NCBI RefSeq assembly: GCF_000143415.4
Contig: NW_003314326.1
Span: 619,141-683,140 of the forward strand
Reading direction: 5' to 3'
DNA length: 64,000 nucleotides
Source: Selaginella moellendorffii
Taxonomy: Eukaryota > Streptophyta > Lycopodiopsida > Selaginellales > Selaginellaceae
A program made the translations under genes and the position numbers. Positions 54,960-64,000 of the stretch are shown here, piece by piece (position 1 is the first letter of the stretch; each line of letters opens with the position of its first letter). Under the pieces are notes generated by a model that worked only from the letters and a program-made list of their open reading frames with translations, had not been told where the DNA came from and ran no database searches.

Positions 54960-57148
54960 TAACATGCTAGGAAGAAGAAAACAAGCATTGCCACAATAGT
55001 GGTTGCTTGTTGATTGCTACATACCATGGAAGCAGTAGAGTGTTGATGAGGTGTTGCTGGATGTATTAAGGCAGCCACAACCAGATTGAGGGGTCCAATG
55101 GTATGCTCAAGCTCTCAATTCTTTGAGTTGAGAGGATGCCCAATAGTTCCAATGGCATGCTAATGTGCCTAGTGGAAAACAGCCATGACAGCATCCAGCA
55201 GTGCCATCAAACATAAGCAATGACAACCATTAATGGGGGGAGATTTAGGACTAAATGACTACTTTTCACCCACCAAATGGTTTTCAAGTTGGGTTTGGGA
55301 CTGAATGTTTTTGAGTAGAAGTGCCAAGAGATTTTCACATGAATAATAAGCTAGGCCCAACTTGTTTGAGCGGCTTATATATTAGACCTTAGAGCTATAT
55401 TTTAAAATTATATTTAAAGATCTTGATAGATATATTACATTTTATTCTTTTGAGTTTTATTTATTTTTGTTGTGCTTAATAGAGTAATGCCAACAGCGAT
55501 ATAGAATATTAACCTTTGCACTTAGCATAAGGAAAATGCAACTGTTTGGAGTCACAATGATAATCACACTCTGTAGAAGATTGATGATTGTGTTGAGGCT
55601 CATGATAATAGTTATATCAACTTTGATGTAATTGATTGGAATCCACATAGGAATGGTATTGCCCAAATACTTGCAGATGATGCCAATGATTATCAGACAA
55701 GGGTAGCCACCAGGGATATAGATCACAATAATCTCAAGGATAATAATCACCAGGAGGATGATATTCAACAAAGGAACTTTGATGACGAGATCTTTTAGAC
55801 TGGCTATAACTTCAGTGAATATTCCAGTTACTTTGTCAACTAAATCCAATGGAACACCAATGTTGGATAAAGTCTCATTTGAAGAATGTGTCTCCTTTAG
55901 TGACCTCATTGTGCCTTACAAATTTTTTTTACATGGATTTAAGAGTTACAGATGTTTTTAAGTTATGCCATACTGGAGAGGTCTCTGTGAATACCATGAA
56001 CTTCATTGGCTGAGACATCAAGAACATTTGCAATGACAAGGCATGCAAATATAAGAGCAAATGCTATGCTTGATTTGGCCATTCTTACTCAAATTTTTGA
56101 GTTCTCAATTTGAGGGACATAGATGTTCATAAAATCACACCAAACTTTTAGGCCACTGCTAGACAGGGCTTTTGAGACAAGCTTATCTTTTCTGACACAT
56201 ATAATATATTATCATTTAAATTTTCAATTTGTGCTCCAAAAGTCCACTTCCTCAATCCAATTGTATGGCACCCTCTCCTCCAAATCTCCTTGAATATCTT
56301 TTGTCACCCAAATATGCTCGTCCAGGTACATAGATTCAAACCTAGTGAAATTTCCACACCATTTGATTATTTTTCACTTGGAGAAACTTTACCAAAGGAG
56401 TGACTGGAAAACTCTAGAAGAGCGCCAGTAAACTTATTGCCACAAACATATCAAAGAGAATCACAATATTAGCTGGAATTCCATCCTCATGTCCAAGACC
56501 ACCTCCAAGTCAACCGATTAGGAATAGACGGAAGGCCATGAATCTTGAAGCTCTCTAATACCTATTGTCCACAAAGAAACCCATCCATTAGCTCTCTTAT
56601 ATAGAGCTCACCCCGAGCATAAGGTACATCACATTTCTTCATATTTCTTAAGCTGGTGGATGTCTGAAGATATTTTCTTCTTATTGGCCTTTTTTTGAGA
56701 ACTTGACAATGCTGTTCTTCCACTACTGAATATGAGAGTTCCATGGAGATCATCATTTTGGTCTTGCCTAGTAAGCTAACAAGGTGGAAGACGAGCTCTT
56801 GGTGACAGGTAAATTGAACAAAAGAATGAACCTGCAGTCATTAGGTTCCCAAACATAAGCCTCTATGCCAACCAATGCTTGTTTCTTTTCGTATATATAG
56901 ATCTCTAGTGACAGCAAAGCCAGATGCAAGTTTTCTCAAAGGTTTTTGAACCTTGGACAATTTTGGAACGAGTTGTATAGGTATACTCATTCAAAGGCTT
57001 TATGATTAGCCATCTACTGGGGTCTCTTACAAGGCATCCACACACCAGACTTGATGTTGAACCTTAAACATATATACTGAGTTGCTAGAACACTTAAGAC
57101 CCTTCCATGAAAATGAAGACATAATAATAAGAATAAAAATATTATAGC
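54960..57148. other. AT-rich region without supported genes
   Basis: Both strands have a long open frame at 55457-55909 (Ile/Leu-rich on minus, Asp/Asn/His-rich on plus), which I attribute to AT-rich composition and lack of stops. Nothing else is recognisable. Confidence 0.5.
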
Positions 57149-57323
57149 TGTGAGGACCAAGTGTATGCCTATGATGCTGTATACTAATATTAGCATAATG
57201 GGATTTTGGTAGCTGTCAGATTGGTTTCAATCTGGACCACTCGCTCCTATATATAAGCTAAGTTTTTCGGTTAATTGATATGCATATTTTCTGTATTCCC
57301 TTTTCATATTCCAAGCACTCAGA
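57149..57323 (+). repeat. 5' LTR of the short-LTR gypsy element
   Basis: Starts TGTGAGGACC and ends CACTCAGA. It contains TATATATAAGC as a likely TATA box. Confidence 0.85.
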
Positions 57324-57557
57324 TTGGTGGAGGTGAGGGGCACCTTTGATTGTCTTTGGGGAGTGTTTGGATTTGGGATTTTGGTTTAAATCTAGTTTTT
57401 GCATCATCTAGATCTAGCTTTTTCCATTTCTTTTCTTTTGTTCTTCCTGTTTAGGATTTTGGTTTAGATCTAGCTTTTTGCATTGTCTAAATCTACCATT
57501 CCCTTCTAGCTTTTTGTCATTTCTCTTCTTTTGCTCTTTCTTTTTTCGTTCATCTTC

Positions 57558-58490
57558 ATGGTAGATCAGCAATCTCCTCTTTTGACTTTGGAGCAACAGT
57601 TGGTCCAATTGCTTGATGCTATGCGCTTGCAATTGAACAACCAAACTCAATTGATGGTGGCATTCATGGCACGTGGTACAACTCCTCTTGCTCTTGGTGC
57701 CAATCCTCGCGTTCGGTAGGAGTTCTTTCACGGGAATCCTGGGGATGATGTGTACTATTGGTTCGATCACTTCACGGTGATTGCCACATATCATTTTTGG
57801 GATGATGCTCAATGTTTGCGTGAGTTTCCCACGTGTATCCAAGGGACGGCATTGCAGTGGTACAATGGTTTGAGCGCAGCCACTCATGGGGATTGGAGTG
57901 TTCTCCTAGACATCTTCAAATGCACCTTCAGACATGCCGACGACTGTGATGATGCCTTCCAACAATTGCATCATCTTTGCCAAGGGCCGTCTGAGTCGAT
58001 GATGCAATTTGGCATTCATTTCCGAAGTCTTTTGCTTTTTGCGAAGCCCAATATGTTGGAACAGATCAAGTTAGGAATGTTGTGGCCAGCACTTCGTCAA
58101 GATCTTGTCGGACTTGTGCGTGCACTTGCTCCTGCCACCCTTGACAATGTTCTTCGCTTGGCACAACGTTATGAGATGTCGCCTCTTCCACTTCTCGCTG
58201 CACGTCCTTCAACTCCACTTCCTATGAGTGATGGTCCTGTTCTAATGGAGGTTGATGTTGCTGCTGCTCGAGTCCAAGGACAAGGGCGAGGACGTGGTCA
58301 TGGCCGTGATGTTCGCTACTGGGCATGTGATGAAGTTGGTCATACATATCGGCATTATCGGCATTTTCTGGAATGGCGACCTCCATTTCCTGGGTGGAGA
58401 CCTTGGCATCAGCAACGTCCTGTTGGTGCTGTTGTAGTGGAAGGTTTGGACACTGAGATGCATCCGGGAAATGAGGAGTCGCATGAGTAA
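57558..58490 (+). pseudogene. gag of the short-LTR gypsy element, one in-frame stop
   Basis: Starts MVDQQSPLLTLEQQLVQLL. A single TAG at 57717-57719 interrupts an otherwise continuous frame of about 310 codons. Capsid-type text includes FHGNPGDDVYYWFDHF and GTALQWYNGLSAATHGDW. The expected CCHC zinc knuckle reads YWACDEVGHTYRHY, so two of the three cysteines are gone. Confidence 0.8.
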
Positions 58491-60343
58491 CGGAGGGACC
58501 TTGCGCGAATAAGTCAGTGACCCCTCTATATTTCTTTTGGGAGTATCATCAAGGGGTTCACTCGGCACTGGTTCATCCAGTGTTTACTTTCCAAGCTCGT
58601 TTTTATAACAAGAGGTCTCCTACTATTCTCTCCGTGTTGGTTGATACAAGTTTGAGTTTATCTTCTATTGCTCGACCTATTGCCACACATTGTTGTCTAC
58701 ACTTGCGTCATGCGGTAGAACCAGTTTTCATTCTTTATGGCAACAGCCATATACATGCATGTGCACAGGATGAGGTGGACCTGGTTGTGCGTGTGGGCGA
58801 TCTCGAGCTTGAGTTGCAATTGTTGCGAGTGGTGCGAGTCAAGCTTTTGACCTCATTCTTGGTATGGATTGGTTATAGCGCAATTATGCCAAATGTGACT
58901 TTGAGGCTTCTCCCCCTTGTCTCATACTTCCTTATGTTTCATCTATTCCTCTCACTTCGGTACCTCTTCGTCCCTCTACTTCTATCTCTGCTTCCATTAC
59001 TTTTGTTCCCCCACTATTTCCTCCTGTGTTTCCATTTTGTTCTACTCTTCCCTTTTCCGATCCCTCCTACGATCTTTGTGTTGCAACGGTTGACTGGCTC
59101 ATGAAAGAGTATTTTGATCTCTTTGAATTTGACTTATCCTCTAGGGCCAAGATTGCCACACGTCATCCGATTCCAACCTGGGATGCACGTCCAATCAAAG
59201 TTCCTGTTCATCGTCGGTCACCCAAGGAGATCAAGATTTACGTGCTAACGTCAAGGAGATGTTAGAGAATGGTGTTATTCAGAAGTCGCAGAATCTTTGG
59301 GCATGTGAACCTTATCTTGTGACTAAGCCTGATGGGAGTATTCGTTTCTGCATCGACTATCGTCCGTTAAACGAAGTGACAATCCCGGATGTGTACCCTC
59401 TTCCTCACACTGTTGATCTCTTGGATCGTCTGGGGCGAAGTCATTGATTCACCAAGCTAGATTTTGCTTCTAGGTACTGGCAAGTATCGATGGCCAAAAA
59501 AGATATTCCTAAGACTGTTTTTCATATACCATTTAGTTTGTACGAGTTCTTGGTGATGCTGTTTGGTTTGAACAATGCTCCAGCAACTTTCCAGCGAATG
59601 ATGGACGAGGTTCTTTTGATATGCCAGAGGTGACTGCTGACTTCATTGATGATGTCTTGATCCACTCGAAGGGGACGTGGGAGGAGCACATTCATGATGT
59701 TTGTAAAGTGTTGGATTGACTATGCGACGTTGATTTAAAGCTGAAACAGTTGAAGTGCATATTTGGGTCCAAGGACACAACTTATCTTGGGTACCGTATT
59801 TCTCGTGAGGGTTTGCAAGTTGATCCTGACAAACTTGTGGCTGTTCTAAAGTTCCCTACTCTGAAGTGTGTGAATGATGTGCAACACTTCTTGGGCAAGG
59901 TGCAATATCTTGGTCGTTTTGTGGATATCTTTCTGATCGCACTGCACCGTTGCGAGTGTTACTGAAGTCATCAACATTATCTTTTATTTGGTCTCCAAAT
60001 TGTGAGTGGGCGTTCGGGGATCTCAAAAAGCTATTGACGACTCCTCCAGTTTTGGCATATCCTGACTACACTCAACCTTTTATTTTGCACGTGGATGCTT
60101 CTGACATTGGTTTTGGAAGTGTGTTAATGCAAGAGAGCTCGAGTATGCCTGGTTAGTGCCATCCCATTGCGTATATAAGCCGTACATTACAACCAGCGGA
60201 GATGAACTACTCCACGACAGAGAAGGAGTGTTTAGCAGCAGTCTAGGGTTTTGAGAAACTTCATGCATATCTATATGGTTCTCAGACGTTATTTGAAGGT
60301 GACCATGCTGCTATTACTTCATTATTGAAGCAGAAGAACCTCT

Positions 60344-62002
60344 TGTGAGACACAAAATCCCTAGGCCCCGAAGTGGAGCTGGAAGGGTGCCATGTGGTAA
60401 TGGCCGAAGCGAAAGCCAAACGAGCGTAACATGTTTGGATTAAAAGCTCCAATTTGAAAAGTCGAGAGTGGGAGTGGAACTCCCAAGGAAGTGCTCGAGG
60501 AACAAGCACGAAGTGAAAGATAAGTGAGTCTCTAGAAAAGGGACACAAGAGGACTGACATATGACATGTGGAAGTGTCTGAGATGGAGTCCGAGATGGAG
60601 TCTGAGGTGGACCCGAGATGGACCCAAGATGGAGTCCAAGATGGACCCGAGATGGAGTCCGAGATGGACTCGAGATGGACCCGAGATAGAGTCCGAGATG
60701 GACCCGAGATGGAGTCTGAGATGGAGCCCGAGATGAACTCGAGATGGAGTTCGAGATGGACCTGAGATGGAGTCTGAGATGGAGTCCGAGATGGACCTGA
60801 GATGGAGTCCGAGATGGACCCAAGATGGAGTCCAAGATGGAGTCCAAAGCCGAGACCAAGACCAAGATTGAGACCGAGACCGAGACCGGGACCGGGACCG
60901 AGACCGGAACCGAGACCAAGGCTGAGGCCGAGATCGAGCCCAAGCCAGAGTCCGAGTCCGAGTCCGAGTCCGAGTTCCAGTCCAAGTATGAGTCCGAGTC
61001 TGAGTTCGAGTCTGAGAGGGTGGAAGCCCAAAGCGTTCGTCTCCCAGACCCTGGGGGGTTTGGTGAGCTCCAAAAGGGGGGAGGACTGTAGTGGAGCCAG
61101 TTTGGCCAAGAAAGGCTAGTTTGGCCCAGAAGTGCTGTACCTAGTGTTGGGTGATGAGCTGCCCACTGGGAAGTCCAAGACTAGAGTGAACATGGACTGA
61201 CAAGCAAGGTAGCTTGGTGAAGCATTCAAGAGCCGGCTCATACCCCCCCGGGAGATCGACTGGCCGATGCTCCCAGTCTAAGTGTGGGTGGCACTACCTA
61301 CTTGGATACCTTTTGTGGCTCAATGGAATCTCGCTCTAAGCCATGGCTAGAACACCCAAAGGCAGAAGGCGAGGAGAGTACCCACGAGGCCCGCGTAGGG
61401 CCACGGTGTTCCGAAATGTTACCCCAAAGTCCCAAACTGTGGAAAGGAAGAGGAGTAGCCCTCTAGTGTGGTGACAAAGGACACAGTCACACAGTGAGGA
61501 AGTCCTAGAGGACAGTTGGACTTAGTGGTCGGGCATGTGGGCCTTGATCCAGTGGCAGTGTTAGCGAACACGGCCATGGACAGAAAGGGACTTGGTGGGG
61601 ACCGGAAATGAGATATTGGGGAAGGCTATTCCCCATGTTTGTAAGCATTCTAAGGATGCTATGGAGTGGATCTGGGATAACCACTCATGGATGGATGGCC
61701 TAGTCTTTGAGAGACGGGATTGTAATGTAGGTGATATTGGACTACTGATGTGACCAAGGTGAATGGGCATGGCCTAGTGTAACGGGTTGGTATGTCGGTG
61801 GTACCTTGGGGTGTCTGTCATGGGATTGGACACGTGGAGCACTTGGACCAAGTGCTAAGGTTGAGGGGCATGGATGTCATTCTCGGGGCTAACAAGCCCC
61901 AAGTCCTGAATTGGACTTATGGAGGTTGTGAATGAGACTCCTCTAAGTGGTCAGAGGTGTGGTTAAGTGACTAAAGTAGAATGGAAAATTTAGTCACTTA
62001 CA
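60344..62002 (+). mobile_element. 1.66-kb family C LTR (solo) inside gypsy RNase H
   Basis: Begins TGTGAGACAC and ends CACTTACA, an LTR-like TG..CA pair with matching inverted ends. It interrupts RNase H between KQKNL and TARWAL. Parts match 52609-52980 and 40470-41963. I could not see a clean target duplication (CCTCT left, ATACT right), so the insertion is old or was rearranged. Confidence 0.7.
60570..61015 (+). repeat. GAGATGGA(C/G) minisatellite grading into GAGACC-type repeat
   Basis: About 270 bp of 12-15-bp units (GAGATGGAGTCC, GAGATGGACCC) change at about 60845 into 6-bp units (GAGACC, GAGTCC). The frames on both strands across it (Glu/Thr/Ser or Leu/Gly runs) are repeat artefacts. 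Confidence 0.85.
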
Positions 62003-63635
62003 ATACTGCTCGATGGGCTTTAAAGCTTCAGATATATGATTTTGATGTTGTTCATCGCCCAGAGAGCTTTATGGCTGATGCTGATGCCCTTTCTCGAGCT
62101 CCTCTTCCTTCTCCACTCACTTTTCATGTTTTTAACGAGCCTATTGTTCCATCATCTGTGGATTTTCTAGACGAGGATTCTATCCCGTCAGCAGATACTG
62201 TCCTTGACATTCAGTGTCCACAAGGTGCAAAGCAAGATCTACCTTCTCTTGATGAGGTTCACAAGGCTCAAAAGATTGAGCCGTGGATTCGAAGGTTTTG
62301 AGATGGGTTTGAGAATCCTGCATCACTTGTTGATGACTTGCCTTTCTGGCATTTACATTCTCAATATCGCTTTGAAGACGGCCTTCTTTATTTTATGGGG
62401 ACGGATCCTAATGATCATTTAGGGCTGGTGGTGCCTTCTGTCTTTATTCCGTGGTTTCTCCATGCCTACCATGATTCTCTTTCTAGGTGGGCATATGAGA
62501 CACCGTCGTGTAACTGAGAAGCTGCATAGGTCTTTATATTGGCCAGAGATGCGACGTGATATTATCCGGTATGTGCATAGCTATGTTTGGTGCCAAGTTC
62601 ATAATACTCCCCCTCGTGCTGCAGAAGGACGGTTGGAGTCAATTGCGGTTTCCCGTCCATTTGAGTTGGTGGCGTTTGATCTTATGGGACCTTTTCCATG
62701 GTCGACTGTTGGCAATGAGTATGTTATTATTGCTTTTGACTACTTGACTCGTCGGGTAGAAGTTTGTGCTCTTGCTAGTGCCTCTGCAACTACTATTGGA
62801 TACTTCCTCCTCAATCAAGTGGTGTTCCAGCATTCTTGTATAGAGCAGATTTTCTTTCGAATAATGGTCCCGCATTTATGGTTGAGGCATTTCATGTTTT
62901 GACGTCTCGGTTGGAGATATAGCACACTTTCACGAGTGCTTATCATCCACAATCAGACGGTATGGTGGAATGGCTCATTCGGATATTCAAAGGGATGATT
63001 GCAAAGTATGTGAACTTTCAGCATTCGGATTGGATAGTTATTTGCCGTCTCTTCGGTATGCATATATCACAAGGGTGTAGAGTTCTGTTGGTGCTTCACC
63101 ATATAAACTCCTATATGGTCATGATCCAATATTACCAACGGAGCTAGGTTTACCTTCACGATTGCCACGAGTTACCAATGCTAGGTCATGGGATCAGTAT
63201 TTGACGAGCATTCTTCCACTTGTCCGAGTAGAGTCTGCCAAACATTTAGGCCACGTACAAGTGGGACAACAACAGCACTACAACTCCCATCATCGTCCAC
63301 ATGCGGAGTACAAAGTGGATGATTTAGTGTTAGTCCGTTTTCCCCATCTTATGGTACGTGGTTTATCTAAGGGGTTCCTTGCGCAGCGGAAAGGACCATA
63401 TCAGGTGTTATAGCAAGTTGGACCACAAGTTTATGAAGTTCGGCATGACGTTTAGCAGGCCGATCCTCCAGAGATTGTACATGTGCAGTGGCTAAAACGC
63501 TTCGTACAAAGGGATCAAGAGTAGTTTATACCACCTACAGATCCGCTGATGCCTCCTCCTGACGTTCCTCCAGATCCCGGCCCATTTACAAGAGAATCCT
63601 GATGGTCTTCCATTATTTCGAGAGGAGGGGATGAT

Positions 63636-63810
63636 CTGAGGACCAAGTGTATAGCTACGATGCCGTATACTAATATTAGCATAGTGGGATTTTGGTAGCC
63701 GTCGGATTGGTTTCAATCCGGACCACTCGCTCTTGTATATAAGCTAAGGTTTTTGGGCTAATTGATATGCACATTTTCTATATTCCCTTTCTATATTCCA
63801 AACACTCACA
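63636..63810 (+). repeat. 3' LTR of the short-LTR gypsy element
   Basis: Same length as the 5' LTR (175 bp). Its first dinucleotide has mutated to TC. The 190 bp after it to the window end are AT-rich with nothing recognisable. Confidence 0.85.
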
Positions 63811-64000
63811 TAGCATTATAACAATAAAATTATAAATTTAATATTATTATGTTTGTACACAACTCCATTAAATATTTTATATTGTAAGGTCTGTAAATAT
63901 ATGTATGTAGATATATATAAAATACTATAAAGTAACTATGCTAATCTTGGTAGTGTAGCATATGGACCATCTATTTGGATTAAATTTGGTCCATCCATTC

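Larger units (their letters stand above)
58590..63530 (+). pseudogene. pol of the short-LTR gypsy element, broken
   Basis: Protease-like VLVDTSLSLSS near 58640. RT: KPDGSIRFCIDYRPLNE (59330), FGLNNAPATFQRMMDE (59570) and FIDDVLIHSK (59640; YxDD read as FIDD). RNase H: FILHVDASDIGFGSVLMQES (60090), resuming after the insertion with TARWALKLQIYDFDVVHRPE (62010). Integrase: zinc-finger region near 62500, FDLMGPFPWSTVGNEYVI (62680) and SAYHPQSDGMVEW (62940). Multiple stops and frameshifts. Confidence 0.82.
57149..63810 (+). mobile_element. Short-LTR Ty3/gypsy element, decayed, with nested LTR
   Basis: 175-bp LTRs at 57149-57323 and 63636-63810 are flanked by TAGC on both sides (57145-57148, 63811-63814). 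The interior has gag, protease, RT, RNase H and integrase in Ty3/gypsy order. RNase H is split by the 1.66-kb repeat at 60344-62002. A purine tract (GAGAGGAGGGGATGA) precedes the 3' LTR, and TGGTGGAGGTGAGG after the 5' LTR may be the primer-binding site. No chromodomain was found after integrase. Confidence 0.9.

Noticed and set aside
55457-55909. 150-codon Ile/Leu-rich minus-strand frame resembling a membrane protein
   Set aside because: The opposite strand is equally open, codon content follows AT-rich composition, and there is no start context or family resemblance.
60282-61119. Large frames with Asp-Ser, Leu-Gly or Glu-Thr runs
   Set aside because: Produced by the GAGATGGA/GAGACC minisatellite on both strands; not genes.
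1-64000. CRISPR arrays, operons, ribosome binding sites, bacterial origins
   Set aside because: Introns, LTR retrotransposons and plant gene families show this is plant nuclear DNA. The regular repeats seen are coding or minisatellite repeats.

Overview
The window looks like nuclear DNA of a land plant. It holds a xanthophyll-cycle enzyme (violaxanthin de-epoxidase), a photosystem I antenna protein (Lhca2-like), a plastid transketolase, a BURP-domain gene pair, BREVIS RADIX and a SYP2 syntaxin, followed by Ty3/gypsy and other LTR retrotransposons. Introns are very short (mostly about 44-65 nt) and genes are tightly packed, as in the lycophyte Selaginella. That species assignment is inference; no database was searched. 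All multi-exon models below were assembled by hand, and each one closes to a whole number of codons.

Gene-rich part (1-32300). A SYP2-type Qa-SNARE (+) converges on a plastid transketolase (-). Next comes a segment that has been duplicated in tandem: [BURP gene (-), aromatic amino acid decarboxylase (+), VDE (+)]. In unit A (about 5455-10047) the BURP gene is intact, the decarboxylase has lost its 5' half and the VDE copy is truncated at the duplication junction. In unit B (10048-16266) all three genes read as intact. Downstream are BREVIS RADIX (+), an F-box relic, a relic of glutamyl-tRNA synthetase (GluRS), a Copia relic, a 0.55-kb inverted repeat, a relic of BREVIS RADIX and then an intact GluRS gene (+). 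This arrangement points to a second old duplication (BRX-GluRS) with reciprocal decay. A plastid-type signal peptidase I (-), a 42-codon small ORF (+), an Lhca2-like antenna gene (+), a DsbA-fold CPWC protein (-) and an FBXO7/SKIP22-like F-box gene (+) follow. Two of these divergent pairs have start codons only 47 and 58 bp apart. Telo-box motifs (AAACCCTA) sit just upstream of several start codons.

Repeat-rich part (32300-64000). A decayed chromodomain Ty3/gypsy element (33181-39244) carries a solo LTR of a second family with a perfect target-site duplication (TSD). A full-length member of that second family (42428-49684, minus orientation, TSD GTGTC, initiator-Met primer-binding site, PPT) has about 5 kb of internal DNA with no recognisable gene, so it looks like a LARD-type non-autonomous element. 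It sits inside another coding-poor LTR element (about 40470-52980). A third, short-LTR Ty3/gypsy element (57149-63810) has its RNase H region split by a 1.66-kb LTR of that latter family. I see no host gene with confidence after 32300.

Functionally the genes are ordinary housekeeping, plastid and cell-wall functions. Lhca2, VDE, transketolase and the signal peptidase are all predicted to act in plastids, but nothing indicates an operon-like system. The most unusual items are the BURP pair with its 14-residue repeats and shortened CH spacing, the decarboxylase with an altered catalytic loop, the long hairpin locus, the telo-box/bidirectional promoter pattern and the coding-poor LTR elements.
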